From JARRLC01 sp050290865 (lineage in GTDB: Bacteria; Pseudomonadota; Alphaproteobacteria; Rhizobiales; Rhodomicrobiaceae): a stretch of 64,000 nucleotides of DNA. This document shows positions 26,059 through 35,097 of this stretch, in pieces; the stretch's first letter is position 1, and the number at the start of each line of letters is the position of its first letter. The stretch is from assembly GCA_050290865.1 (NCBI GenBank), contig JBNKIW010000010.1, forward strand, positions 1-64,000, in the 5' to 3' direction. Under the pieces are notes generated by a model, which saw only the letters and a program-made list of their open reading frames with translations, was not told the origin of the DNA and made no database searches. Made by a program: the position numbers and the translations under genes.

Positions 26059-27252
26059 CTAGTGCGGTTTCCTCTCCCGGTGTATGAGCCATCCGAATGC
26101 CAGATGGAAGGCGGAATCGAGGCCCTGGCGGATGATGCCTGCTGTCTCGACGGCTTCGGCGGCCTCCAGCGGCGTCGATGCCGAGATGCCGCCGGCGCCG
26201 GTTACGCGAAGCTGACCGATCCGGTCGCCCGGCTCGACCGGCGCCTTGACCGGGCCGAGATAAAAGAGTTCGCCGTGCAGTTTCTTGGCCCTGGCATTCT
26301 TGGGCAGAAGGATGGTTACCGGCCCGCCATTGATGCCGCGCAGCTTGACGTGAAACTGCTGTCCGCCCCAGACACGGGCCTCGGAGACGACCTCACCGGG
26401 GTCGAAGAGCGTGAACTTCTTGAAATTGCGGAAGCCCCAGTTGACCATGCGCCGGCCTTCCACCTTGCGCGCGGAGGAGGATTTGAGGCCGTTCAGCACG
26501 AGGATCAGCCTGCGGCCGTCCTGCAGCGCCGAGCCGACGAGGCCATAGCCGGATCCTTCCGTGTATCCCGTCTTCAGGCCGTCGGCTCCGACTTTGGCGT
26601 AAAGCAGCGGATCGCGATTGTAGAAGATGTGCTTGCGGTAGCGGAATTCCTTTTCCGCGAACATCGGGTAATATTTGGGATATTTCTCGATGATGTGCTT
26701 GGCCAGCATGGCCAGCTCGCGCGCCGTCATGAGCTGCTTGGGATTTGGCAGGCCGCTCGAATTGCCGAATGTCGATTTCTTGAGACCGATCTTGCGCGCG
26801 TAGCTCGTCATCATATCGACGAACGCCTCTTCGGTCCCCGCGATGCCCTCGGCCAGAATGATGCAGGCATCGTTGCCGGACTGCACGATGACGCCCTGGA
26901 GCAGGTCGCTGACCTTGATCGACGTGTTGAGCGGGGCAAACATCGCCGAGGTTCGCGAGGGCGCGCCACCGTCCCTCCAGGCATGAAGGCTCACCGGAAA
27001 TTCGGTGTCCATCGTGATCCTGCCCTCGTCCAGTTCGTTGAACACCACCGCCAGCGTCAGGAGCTTGCTCATGCTGGCAGGCGCCATGAGTTCGTCGGCG
27101 TTCTTCTCGTAGAGAACCGTCATGGTTTCGATATCGAGGAGAATGGCGTATTTGGCCTCGGTCTCGATCTTCGCATGGGCGGCGCCGATGTTCACGCAGG
27201 CGAGGAACAGAACGGAAAGGAACACGGTGCAATGACGCAACATCGGAATCAT
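26059..27252 (-). CDS. D-alanyl-D-alanine carboxypeptidase (peptidase S11, PBP5/6-like)
   Basis: A 397-residue periplasmic enzyme of the full-length PBP5/6 type. A signal peptide ends near residue 27 (GAAHA/KIE). Catalytic motifs are S60-M-S-K63, S125-G-N127 and K227-T-G229, and a C-terminal beta domain (about 290-370) with LDSAFHLAFGWLIHR-like amphipathic tail anchors it to the membrane. The start at 27252 (or 27243) was chosen to place the signal peptide first; a longer frame exists upstream but would overlap the rlpA end. It is the second S11 enzyme of the window, and its position after rlpA and before tmk is conserved in the order. Confidence 0.93.
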   Translation of the reverse strand: MIPMLRHCTVFLSVLFLACVNIGAAHAKIETEAKYAILLDIETMTVLYEKNADELMAPASMSKLLTLAVVFNELDEGRITMDTEFPVSLHAWRDGGAPSRTSAMFAPLNTSIKVSDLLQGVIVQSGNDACIILAEGIAGTEEAFVDMMTSYARKIGLKKSTFGNSSGLPNPKQLMTARELAMLAKHIIEKYPKYYPMFAEKEFRYRKHIFYNRDPLLYAKVGADGLKTGYTEGSGYGLVGSALQDGRRLILVLNGLKSSSARKVEGRRMVNWGFRNFKKFTLFDPGEVVSEARVWGGQQFHVKLRGINGGPVTILLPKNARAKKLHGELFYLGPVKAPVEPGDRIGQLRVTGAGGISASTPLEAAEAVETAGIIRQGLDSAFHLAFGWLIHRERKPH

Positions 27253-27379
27253 GGGGGTTCGCAGTGAAATTCTGGGTTGGGACAGTCCGGGCCCTGGCAC
27301 TATCGGCCGCGTGGCCACAAAATGCAATGCCTCGCCGTGAAAACACGTGCGGTCGTGTGTCCTTGATGCGGTGTACGGT

Positions 27380-28795
27380 CTAGATCTCATGAGCGGGTAG
27401 AATCCTGGCTTTGGTGAGACCGGCGGCGCGGATGCGGGCAATCACGCGCTGTGCCCGCTCGGCTCCGGCAAAGGGGCCGACGCGCAGGCGGTGGACGATT
27501 GCCCGGCCGCTCGTCGTCAGTTCGACTCTGGCGGGGGCGATCTCTTTCAGAATGCCCGCCAGCTTGTCGGCCGTCGCGCGCTCCCGGAAGACGCCCGCCT
27601 CGACAAAGAAGGGCTTGTCCGCCTGCTGCACAGCTGCGGTCTGTTGCGCTGTGGCCATTCGCCGCGCGGTGGCCGGCTTGGCTTGCGCTGCTGCGACGGC
27701 GGTGGCGGGGCGGGCGACGGGTTTGGGGGGCAGCGGGCGTTTCCTTGCTGCCGCGATGCGCTGGTGGCGGGCCTTCGTGTTACGCGCCGCCGTCTTCTTC
27801 CGGGGGGCGGGATGCGGCTTCGTCTTGGACAGACCGGCGTGCAGTGCGCGAGCCTTGCGGGAGCGGACGGGGCGCAGCGGCTTCGGCGCCGTCCCGGGCA
27901 GCCTGCCGAAAATGAACTTTGGCCGGGCCGCCCGTCTTGGGGCGGAGACGGGGGCCAGTTGCAGCGCGTAGCCGGACGAGGGGTGGGCGCCCGGCCGGCC
28001 GCCAGCGCTTCGGGCGAATCGGCGCTCCCGCCTCGGGTCGCCGTGGCTCGCCAGGCGCGGCGACGCCGTAGCCTCTCGCGAGAGCAGCGCTTTGGCCGGA
28101 GAGGCGGCATAGGCGACACGCTTTCCGGCCCAGCGCTGGGTGGCGAGGACGCTGCGCTCGTAACGGTCGTCGCCGTTCAGCGGTGCCGGACCGACATATT
28201 GGACGCGCACCGGCCCCGTGCCCGCGCCGTCGAGCTGCAGAAGCGAGGCCACCCCCCACGACAGATCGATGATCCGCCCGTTGACGAAGGGGCCGCGGTC
28301 ATTGACGCGCACGACCAGCGACCGCCCGTTTCGCGTGTTGGTCACCCGCGCATAGCACGGCAGCGGCAATGTCGGGTGTGCGGCGGTCAGGGCTTGCATA
28401 TCGTAGATCTCGCCATTCGCGGTACGCCGCCCGTGAAAATCCTCGCCATACCACGAGGCGATGCCGGTTCTGTCGTAGCTGGGCTCTTTTCGTGGCACAA
28501 AGGTCTGCCCGTTGATCTTGTAAGGTGATCCCAGTTTGTAGCGGCCGCCGCCCTTGGGCACCGGCTGTCCCGGCTTCACGACGCGGGGGCCATACCCTCT
28601 GCTCGTGCTCTTGGTCCCCCAAATGCTGTTGCTGTTGCCGCTGCATCCGGCCAGAAACAGGACGGCGATGCACACCAGCCCGAGGCGCACGCACCACGCG
28701 CAGCATGCACCTGAACGGACATGGCGGAGAGAAAACAAGATACGCAACCCGCTGTGAAGCCCTCGCCAAACGCGGTGCCGCTGACCGAGCAGCAC
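27380..28795 (-). CDS. rlpA: RlpA-like septal lipoprotein with SPOR domain
   Basis: A 471-residue protein. After a long N-terminal part comes a lipobox LFLAGC with Cys at about 51, so it is probably an outer membrane lipoprotein. The double-psi beta-barrel domain (about 105-200) has TGIASWYGEDFHGRRTANGE and RVNDRGPFVNGRIIDLS, the RlpA hallmarks. A low-complexity Arg/Lys/Pro/Ala stretch (about 215-385) links it to a SPOR domain (about 388-471, FFVEAGVFRERATADKL) that binds denuded glycan at division sites. RlpA proteins act as lytic transglycosylases in some species. The basic linker is unusually long. Confidence 0.9.
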   Translation of the reverse strand: MLLGQRHRVWRGLHSGLRILFSLRHVRSGACCAWCVRLGLVCIAVLFLAGCSGNSNSIWGTKSTSRGYGPRVVKPGQPVPKGGGRYKLGSPYKINGQTFVPRKEPSYDRTGIASWYGEDFHGRRTANGEIYDMQALTAAHPTLPLPCYARVTNTRNGRSLVVRVNDRGPFVNGRIIDLSWGVASLLQLDGAGTGPVRVQYVGPAPLNGDDRYERSVLATQRWAGKRVAYAASPAKALLSREATASPRLASHGDPRRERRFARSAGGRPGAHPSSGYALQLAPVSAPRRAARPKFIFGRLPGTAPKPLRPVRSRKARALHAGLSKTKPHPAPRKKTAARNTKARHQRIAAARKRPLPPKPVARPATAVAAAQAKPATARRMATAQQTAAVQQADKPFFVEAGVFRERATADKLAGILKEIAPARVELTTSGRAIVHRLRVGPFAGAERAQRVIARIRAAGLTKARILPAHEI

Positions 28796-28882
28796 AACGA
28801 AAAGTTGTATGGCGGGTTGCTTAGGATCGGGTAAAGAGGCGCTGGCGCCTCAGCAGCCGGGCCGGTCACGGCGCGGAGGGCG

Positions 28883-29440
28883 CTACGCTGTCAGGCGGAG
28901 GAAATAGACGGTGGTGTCGCCGTAGCTGCGTTCGTCTTCGAGCGCGAAGCCCTCGGGCGCGGCAAACCCCGCATCCGCGCGTTCTTCGATCACGGCCACG
29001 GCTCCCGGCGCGAGCCATCCTCCCGCGGCCATCGCTGCGAGTGCCTTCTCGGCAAGTCCCTTGCCGTAGGGCGGATCGGCGAAAAGCACGTCGAAAGGCT
29101 TGAGCGTGCCGGGTTCACCCGGTCTGGTGGCGTCGCGCCGGTAGATGCGGGTTGAACCCGTGGCTCCCAGTGTCTCGACATTGCGGCGGATCAGGCCGCG
29201 TGCCTCAGCGTCGTCCTCGACGAACAGGACGTAGGCCGCCCCGCGGGACAGCGCTTCCAGCCCCAGGGCTCCCGTCCCGGCGAACAGGTCGAGCACGCGT
29301 GCGCCCTCTAGGTTCATGCCCAGGCCGTGGGTGAGGATGTTGAAGATCGCCTCGCGGACGCGGTCGCTGGTGGGGCGGATATCGCGTGTTCTTGGTGCGG
29401 CGAGCTGTGTGCCGCGGAAGCGCCCTGCGACGATCCTCAA
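28883..29440 (-). CDS. rsmD: 16S rRNA (guanine966-N2)-methyltransferase RsmD
   Basis: A 185-residue Rossmann-fold methyltransferase for G966 of 16S rRNA. It starts MRIVAGRFRGTQL, the SAM motif is VLDLFAGTGALGLEALSRGA (49-68), and the catalytic DPPY is at 122-125. It overlaps the end of rluB by 4 bases, so both are translated from one message. Confidence 0.95.
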   Translation of the reverse strand: MRIVAGRFRGTQLAAPRTRDIRPTSDRVREAIFNILTHGLGMNLEGARVLDLFAGTGALGLEALSRGAAYVLFVEDDAEARGLIRRNVETLGATGSTRIYRRDATRPGEPGTLKPFDVLFADPPYGKGLAEKALAAMAAGGWLAPGAVAVIEERADAGFAAPEGFALEDERSYGDTTVYFLRLTA

Positions 29441-30333
29441 CCCGGCCTCCGTGGCTTGCGGGTTGCTTTCCTGGGCGCGGATGTGCGCGCTGGCGGCTTT
29501 TTACCTGCGGCCTGTGTGTTTTTGCCCTTCGACTCTCCGGCACTACGCTGCTTCCGCTCCCGCAGGCCGAAGCGTTCGGCCATCTCGGGGCCGAGCTGGT
29601 CGGCGAGTACGCGGCGCTTCACCTCCTCTACCGCGCCCGATTCCAGGTCGCCGAGCGCGAACGGGCCGAACGAGACGCGGATGAGCCGGCTCACCGTCAG
29701 CCCCAGATGCTCCATGATGCGGCGCACTTCGCGGTTCTTGCCCTCGCGGAGCGCGAGCGTGAGCCACAGATTGGCCCCCTGGGTGCGGTCGAGTTTGGCC
29801 TCGATGGGGCCATAGCGTATGCGCTCCACCGTCACGCCGTCCGCCAGCGCGTCGAGTTGGCCTTGCGTGACCTTGCCGTTGGCCCGCACCCGGTAACGCC
29901 GCAGCCACGCCGTCGCGGGGCTCTCCAGATGCCGCGCCAGCGCACCGTCATTGGTCAGCAGCAACAGCCCCTCGGTGTTGAGATCGAGGCGCCCGACGGA
30001 GATGACGCGCGGCATGTCCTGGGGGAGCGCCTCGAACACGGTCGGGCGTTCCTGAGGGTCGCGATGGGTGGTGACGCGGCCTTTCGGCTTGTAATGACGC
30101 CACAGCCGCACCGGCCCGGCTGTGGAAAGCTGTGCACCGTCCACAAGAACGGTGTCGCCGGGGAGGATGTTCACGGCCGGGCTGTCCACCCGTTTACCGT
30201 TCAGAATGACCCGGCCTTCGGCAATCATACGCTCCGCATCGCGACGTGAACAAAGGCCTGATCGCGCGATGGTTTTAGCGATTCGCTCGCCTGGCAAGCC
30301 CGGAGTTGTGTGAGTATCTCGTGCAAGACCCAT
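29437..30333 (-). CDS. rluB: 23S rRNA pseudouridine synthase, RluB-like
   Basis: A 298-residue RsuA/RluB/E/F-family synthase. An N-terminal S4 domain (about 15-65, ERIAKTIARSGLCSRRDAERMI) is followed by the catalytic domain with GRLDLNTEGLLLLTNDG (nucleophile Asp) and GKNREVRR. The Lys/Arg/Pro-rich tail after residue 255 is typical of alphaproteobacterial RluB. ATG 30333 follows GAGGC at good spacing. It diverges from the 367-residue gene, with only 64 bases between the two start codons. Confidence 0.92.
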   Translation of the reverse strand: MGLARDTHTTPGLPGERIAKTIARSGLCSRRDAERMIAEGRVILNGKRVDSPAVNILPGDTVLVDGAQLSTAGPVRLWRHYKPKGRVTTHRDPQERPTVFEALPQDMPRVISVGRLDLNTEGLLLLTNDGALARHLESPATAWLRRYRVRANGKVTQGQLDALADGVTVERIRYGPIEAKLDRTQGANLWLTLALREGKNREVRRIMEHLGLTVSRLIRVSFGPFALGDLESGAVEEVKRRVLADQLGPEMAERFGLRERKQRSAGESKGKNTQAAGKKPPARTSAPRKATRKPRRPG

Positions 30334-30397
30334 GTTTGCCTCTTTCGGACTGCTATATTTGCTGAAAGTGATTCTTGACACGACGGGGAACATTCAG

Positions 30398-31501
30398 ATG
30401 CGTCGAGACCGCATACTAAAAGCCGTGAACAGCCTGCGCGACGCGCTGCAAGCTGCGCAGATCCGCGAGTTGCTTCGTGCAGCACGGAATGGCCAGCAGA
30501 TGGAGGGCGTCAACCGCACGCAGAAGATCCTCCTCGCTTATAACGTCTTCATGCGCCATTACCAGGATTTCGAAGAGGACGAGAAGGACATGATGAACTT
30601 CTTCGGCCTCACGCCTCTCCTGGACATCGCCTTCTGGTCGGCGCTCATCGACGGCGAACAGGCCGTGTCGCGCAAAATCATGGCGGATGTCGATGTCGGT
30701 GCGTACAACGTCATCTTCGTGATGCCGAAGCTGCGCGAGTTGCTCACCCGCGAGAACGATCGCGAACAGCTCGTCATTACCGATTCAAGCGGCAGCGAGC
30801 AGGAGATCAAGCGCTTGCGCCTGCTGGTCGCCGAGCACGAGCGTTCGCTGACCGATCCGCATATCATCATCAACGTGATGCGCTCCATTGATGAATTCTA
30901 CGAGGGCATGGCGGCGCTTAAGGGCGGCGGCGGCACCGGTCTGTCGGTCGGATCGATCGATTCCGGGAGCACGAAGTCCTTCGATTTCTTCGGTACGGCC
31001 ACCATTATCGACGAGATTTCTGCGCTGCTGATCAGCGTCTGGGACCGCATCAAATACTCGGCGGAAGAAAACTTCCGCTACCAGGTCGAAGTGGCGATGA
31101 TGGCTGCGGGCTTTATCGGCCGGGTGAAGGATGCTCAGACCGGCGGCCTCATCAGCGAGGAACAGGGGCAGCGCATTACCCGTTCCGTTGCCAAGGCCAT
31201 TGAGACGCTGTTCCGTTCCGGCGCCTATACCGAGGAGATGGACTCGGTGCGCGAAGTGCGGGCGAGCAGCTTCCTGGTGCCGAAAACGCAGCTTCTTGAA
31301 TATCGCCGCGAGGATGCCCGCGTCGAGTTCAAGACCATCGAAATGCGCGATGGGATGGAGACCGCGGACAAGGGCGAGCCGCTCGCCCGCGTTCAGGACA
31401 CCAAGGAACTGCCCGCCGAACCGGTCGTAAGCGCGAGCACGAGCGCAAATACTGCAACTGTCAGCGGCGATGAAGAGGCGAGCGTAGAGAAGGCGTCCTA
31501 A
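30398..31501 (+). CDS. Unrecognised conserved-looking protein, 367 residues
   Basis: I do not recognise a family. The product is predicted cytosolic: no signal peptide or membrane helix is apparent. It is largely helical and charged, with segments such as RILKAVNSLRDALQAAQIRELL, LRLLVAEHERSLTDPH and RITRSVAKAIETLFRSG. A Gly/Ser-rich break (about 195-215) separates two helical halves, and a disordered Thr/Ser/Ala/Glu tail begins near 330. ATG 30398 follows GGGGAA. Codon use matches neighbours, so it is not an obvious recent import. It shares a 64-base divergent promoter region with rluB. It may be a structural or regulatory protein, but no function can be stated. Confidence 0.7.
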   Translation: MRRDRILKAVNSLRDALQAAQIRELLRAARNGQQMEGVNRTQKILLAYNVFMRHYQDFEEDEKDMMNFFGLTPLLDIAFWSALIDGEQAVSRKIMADVDVGAYNVIFVMPKLRELLTRENDREQLVITDSSGSEQEIKRLRLLVAEHERSLTDPHIIINVMRSIDEFYEGMAALKGGGGTGLSVGSIDSGSTKSFDFFGTATIIDEISALLISVWDRIKYSAEENFRYQVEVAMMAAGFIGRVKDAQTGGLISEEQGQRITRSVAKAIETLFRSGAYTEEMDSVREVRASSFLVPKTQLLEYRREDARVEFKTIEMRDGMETADKGEPLARVQDTKELPAEPVVSASTSANTATVSGDEEASVEKAS

Positions 31502-31732
31502 CGGACGTCTTCAACCGCATGACTTTGCCGGTTTGGTATCCGTCAGGTATCCGAAGTTTTGGGAATAACGAACCCTCTCCCGTTCAGGGAGGGGGATGTC
31601 GTGTTGACGGAGGCGAACGGCATCCGTTCTCAGGCGTAAGGACTATGCAGCCCCCACGCCCAACTTCGGATGAATCCGATCGCATTTGCCCCGATACACA
31701 TCGGAATGGCCCCGATACTGAGTGAACTTCGC

Positions 31733-32269
31733 TTACTCAGCGGCCACAATACCCAGGAAACTCTCGCCAGCGCCGGAAACCACGTCGTCATGGCGCGCCA
31801 GCAGCGTTTCCAACTCGGCGGAACTTCGCTCGGTCTGTCCCTCATCTCGGGTCATCGACTCTGCCAGGACATCGAAGAACGCGCTGAACGCGGAGCCAAT
31901 CTCAGGGGTGAAATCCGCCGGTGCGCTGGATTCCATGGCCTGTAGGAGTGCGCCCTTCATGAGGTCGTATTGCGGGCGGGTGATACCGATAGCCATATGC
32001 CGGTCGCGCAGCCTTCCCAGACCGGGGAGCGCGGCCTGACCCGTCAACGCGGTGACCGGCCAGAGATGACTGTCCCTCGTCAGGTCGATGATCTTGCGAA
32101 GCATCCGGGCGTAGCCCCTGCAATGCGTTTCGATGGGTCCCGAGAACAAACCGACGGCTTCCGGCACAGCCTTGAAAATGTTGCTGAAGGTCTGGTTGAC
32201 GATGGCGTCGAAGTTTGCGTCGTTCTTTGCAAAGAACTGTCGCACAAGTCTAAGCTGTTGCGGCGTCAT
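31733..32269 (-). CDS. Globin-like protein (first of a tandem pair)
   Basis: A 178-residue all-helical protein starting MTPQQLRLVRQFF. The pattern resembles bacterial globins: a possible proximal His, H94, in RDRHMAIGITRPQYDLMKGALLQAM corresponds to the F-helix His and the G-helix Tyr-x4-L stretch. It shares RKIIDLTR, LWPV, GQAALPG and RDRH-x-IGI with the protein encoded 285 bases upstream, so the two are tandem paralogues. Distal-site residues cannot be assigned by eye. ATG 32269 follows GAGGG. A heme-binding sensor or oxygen/NO-handling role is possible but unproven. Confidence 0.65.
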   Translation of the reverse strand: MTPQQLRLVRQFFAKNDANFDAIVNQTFSNIFKAVPEAVGLFSGPIETHCRGYARMLRKIIDLTRDSHLWPVTALTGQAALPGLGRLRDRHMAIGITRPQYDLMKGALLQAMESSAPADFTPEIGSAFSAFFDVLAESMTRDEGQTERSSAELETLLARHDDVVSGAGESFLGIVAAE

Positions 32270-32554
32270 TTCCAACACCCTCGTTTTGAATTCATAATAA
32301 GCCCGGGACGATCACGCCATATTCGAAGGTGCAGCTTTGTATAGTGCGGGAGATCATCAGGGACCGGTTTACCGATTCCTCAAATGCTGCCTATGGTCAT
32401 GGTTGCAATACGAGAGGGCGCGTGTCTATACGTAGTAGTCTCAGGCTTGCGGATGGAAAATACCGATGCGGGGGCGTGAAGCCGCGCACATCCCGCCGCG
32501 GGTGCGAGGCGGGCGCGTCTGGGGCAGGGCAGGGCAGGGAGACGGCGGGTCGCG

Positions 32555-33106
32555 TCAGGTGTTTTTTGGGGCGTTGCCGGGCCGGTCGGCGAAGAATGCG
32601 TGGAAGTTGGTTGCCGGTGCGCCGCCCTCGCGCGCCAGAAGGTCCTGCAGTTCGTCGTCGCTCGTGGAGCCGCTCCAGCGCTGGGAGGTCAGCGAATTGC
32701 CCAGGATGTCGTAGAACTGGTCAAAGGCTTCCGCCACGCTATTCGTGAAACTGTCCGGGCAGGTTTTCTCCAGGGCCTGCAGCATTGCTCTCTTCATCGT
32801 CTCGACATGCGCGTCCGTCACGCCGATGCCGATATGGCGCTGCCGCAGATCGGCGAAACCGGGAATGGCAGCCTGGCCGCTGTGCACACTGACCGGCCAG
32901 AGGCTTGCCGTGCGGGTCAAGTCGATGATTCGTCTAAGCATTCGTGTGAATGCGTCGCGGTGGTTCTGCAGTCCGTCCCGGAACAGGTCTGCCGCGCAAG
33001 GGGCGAGTGTGAAGAACTCGGAAAATGTCCGCGTGACGATATCGTCGATAGCCTTGTCGTTCTCGATGAAGAAGGTTCGCACGGCTCGCAACTGTTTCGG
33101 GGTCAT
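32555..33106 (-). CDS. Globin-like protein (second of a tandem pair)
   Basis: A 183-residue paralogue of the protein at 31733-32269. It starts MTPKQLRAVRTFF after a GAGGAG site. Shared features are RRIIDLTR, SLWPVSVHSGQAAIPGF and LRQRHIGIGVT, with H91 the candidate proximal heme ligand, followed by a helical ETMKRAMLQALEKT segment. The tail diverges. The 285-base spacing means each probably has its own promoter. The globin assignment rests on the His-centred pattern and helical periodicity only. Confidence 0.65.
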   Translation of the reverse strand: MTPKQLRAVRTFFIENDKAIDDIVTRTFSEFFTLAPCAADLFRDGLQNHRDAFTRMLRRIIDLTRTASLWPVSVHSGQAAIPGFADLRQRHIGIGVTDAHVETMKRAMLQALEKTCPDSFTNSVAEAFDQFYDILGNSLTSQRWSGSTSDDELQDLLAREGGAPATNFHAFFADRPGNAPKNT

Positions 33107-33779
33107 TCAAACTCCTCTTGTCGCGTCGTATTGATAGCAAAGTCAGATCCGTCTTAGCTATATTGTAGCAATTCCGACGACAGGAAGGGGCGGTATCAGT
33201 ACATGTGATAGAGTAATTTCGCCATGTGACGGAATTATGGTTAAATCGTCTTGGAACTATTCTCTGCCATTTGCACTTCGTCAGAAATTAGCTACAAGAT
33301 AATGGCAAATAATCCGCGTATATTGTGGAGTTGTGATCAAGACATGTCGCAATAGACTCACACACGGCATGGTCGCGGGAAAGCAGTCTTTCATTCGCCA
33401 CTTTATGTTATGGCAAGGGCCTTTCGTCACGGCGCGGTTTCCTTGGCGCATACGTGCTCTGCAATCGGCGCGGCCCGGCGGCCGATGGACCGGGATGCCC
33501 TGTTGCTTGCCCGCGCTTCCGCGCGCGCGACGCGCCCATCCCTTGCCAGGAGCCACGGTTCGCACATTGCTGCGCTGCACCATGCGGCGTGACTGTACGA
33601 AGAATGAAGAACGCCTCATGCGAAATCCGCATGGCTCCCATTCCGTGTCACGCGATGTGACGAGATAACACTTCATCCGGCTGCCACACTCCGCCTATAA
33701 TTGTTGCGATGCAAAAACGAGGGCGTGTTCCATTCTGGGACGCTTCGTTTGTAGGCGCTAACCAGTATGGGGATCACGC
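33107..33779. other. Intergenic region, no clear gene
   Basis: About 670 bases between the divergent globin-like and acetyltransferase genes. The first 220 bases are AT-rich and probably include the globin gene promoter. Several overlapping frames at 33280-33680 exist on both strands, but none has a plausible start site or recognisable motif. Confidence 0.35.
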
Positions 33780-34355
33780 ATGGGCGAGACTCACATCTGG
33801 GGAGGGACGATCAGGAAGTTGTGGTTCACGGAGACCGAGAAATTCCGGGATCACTTGTTGAGGCTGGACATCGAGAGCCGCCGCATGCGTTTCGGCATGA
33901 CGGTGGACGATGACTTCATCCGCAATTATGCCGGGCAGGTGAGCCAGCTCGAAAGCGTGGTCTATGGCTTCTTCGTTGGCGGTGAGATGCACGCCGCGGC
34001 GGAGTTGCGCATGATCGGCGATAGCTGGGCCGGGGATGCCGAAGCGGCATTTTCGGTCGAGCGCGACTACCAGGATTCAGGGGTCGGCACCGAGCTTCTG
34101 GGACGTCTGATCCTGACCGCGCGCAATCGCGGTGTCAGCCGTCTTTACATGAACTGCCTGTCCACCAACCGGAAGATGCAGCGCATCGCCAAGAAATACG
34201 AGGCAGACCTCTTTTTCGATCAGGGCGACGTGGTCGGCCAGCTCAAGCCAGCCAATCCGACACCTTTCTCGCTGATGACGGAAGCGATGGAGGACGGCAG
34301 CGGGTTCGTGATGGCCGTGTTCGACTTTCCACTCCATATGAGTTCGGCCGCATAA
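33780..34355 (+). CDS. GNAT-family N-acetyltransferase
   Basis: A 191-residue GNAT-fold protein. The acetyl-CoA motif A region reads VERDYQDSGVGTELLGRLILTARNRGVSRLYMNCLSTNRKMQRIAKKYE (about 98-147), with the pyrophosphate-binding loop DSGVGTELL. The preceding strands (SVVYGFFVGGEMHAAAELRMIG) fit the fold. The acceptor substrate is unknown, and there are no neighbours that suggest one. Confidence 0.85.
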   Translation: MGETHIWGGTIRKLWFTETEKFRDHLLRLDIESRRMRFGMTVDDDFIRNYAGQVSQLESVVYGFFVGGEMHAAAELRMIGDSWAGDAEAAFSVERDYQDSGVGTELLGRLILTARNRGVSRLYMNCLSTNRKMQRIAKKYEADLFFDQGDVVGQLKPANPTPFSLMTEAMEDGSGFVMAVFDFPLHMSSAA

Positions 34356-34374
34356 GCGGGGAAACCCGCTTTCC
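34354..34374. terminator. Intrinsic terminator-like hairpin between convergent genes
   Basis: AAGCGGG (34354-34360) and CCCGCTT (34365-34371) enclose a GAAA loop and are followed by a short T-rich run on the plus strand. The stem overlaps the acetyltransferase stop codon and lies 12 bases from the end of the convergent aquaporin gene, so it probably ends both transcripts. Confidence 0.55.
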
Positions 34375-34385
34375 TCGCGCGGTTG

Positions 34386-35093
34386 CTACGCTTTGGTGGG
34401 GAAGAGCCAGCGGACGAGAAAGAGTGCCGCAATCGCCCCGGCAAGCTGCGCGGCGCAGATCGGCCAGCCATCCTCCACGCGAATGGAGGTGAAGCTGTCG
34501 GTCAGCGTGCGCGCAAGCGTGACTGCCGGGTTGGCGAAAGACATGGACGGGGTGGCGAGCGAGATGGCCAGAATGGCACAGCCCCCCGTGAATGCCGCGC
34601 GTGCCGGTGCGTGCGAACCTGTCGCGAGCATGGCGAATACGAACAGCGCCGTGCCCGCGAATTCGCCCGCCCAGACGCCGGGGCCGGTCTGAATTTGCGT
34701 GGCCACCTGGACGAGGCCGGTGTTTGTCACCAGATGAGCGATCATGGCGCCGAGAAAGGCTGCCGCGATCTGCGCGATCGCCGAGAGGAGGGCAGGGGAG
34801 AGGGCAAGCCGTCCCGATATGAGATTGACCAGAGCCAGTGCCGGATTGAAACAGGAGGGCACCGCGGCGCCAAGGGTGCGTGCGAGCACCGTGAAGGCCG
34901 CCGCCGCGGCCAGCGCGGTCGAAAGCATGGCGAGGCCGATATTGCCGCCACAGAAGCGCTCGGCCAGGATGCCCGCCGCGACGGCCACCATCGTAAACAT
35001 AGCCGCGCCGAAAGCCTCCGCCATCAGCAGCCGGGTAATATCGGGCGGGGCGCTGTCCGCATTGGCCGCGCTCGAAACCGGCTCGGAGCGCAT
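34386..35093 (-). CDS. Aquaporin/MIP-family channel
   Basis: A 235-residue channel with six hydrophobic segments and the two half-helix NPA motifs at 83-85 (CFNPALALV) and 188-190 (FANPAVTLAR). The residue right after the second NPA, normally Arg in water-selective channels, is Val, and an Arg appears five positions later. That change is seen in MIP groups of broader or unclear solute range. Water, glycerol, ammonia or metalloid transport are all possible. The next gene upstream on this strand is bolA, 5 bases away. Confidence 0.87.
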   Translation of the reverse strand: MRSEPVSSAANADSAPPDITRLLMAEAFGAAMFTMVAVAAGILAERFCGGNIGLAMLSTALAAAAAFTVLARTLGAAVPSCFNPALALVNLISGRLALSPALLSAIAQIAAAFLGAMIAHLVTNTGLVQVATQIQTGPGVWAGEFAGTALFVFAMLATGSHAPARAAFTGGCAILAISLATPSMSFANPAVTLARTLTDSFTSIRVEDGWPICAAQLAGAIAALFLVRWLFPTKA

Positions 35094-35097
35094 CGGC

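Noticed and set aside
25519..27267. Long plus-strand frame opposite tmk and the carboxypeptidase
   Set aside because: Complement of two well supported minus-strand enzymes; no motif of its own.
31560..31595. CCCTCTCCC...GGGAGGGGG hairpin after the 367-residue gene as a terminator
   Set aside because: The stem has a wobble and no following T tract; kept only as a weak possibility and not listed as a feature.
33281..33676. Possible 131-residue minus-strand gene
   Set aside because: No ribosome binding site, biased composition and overlapping frames on the other strand; no known motif.
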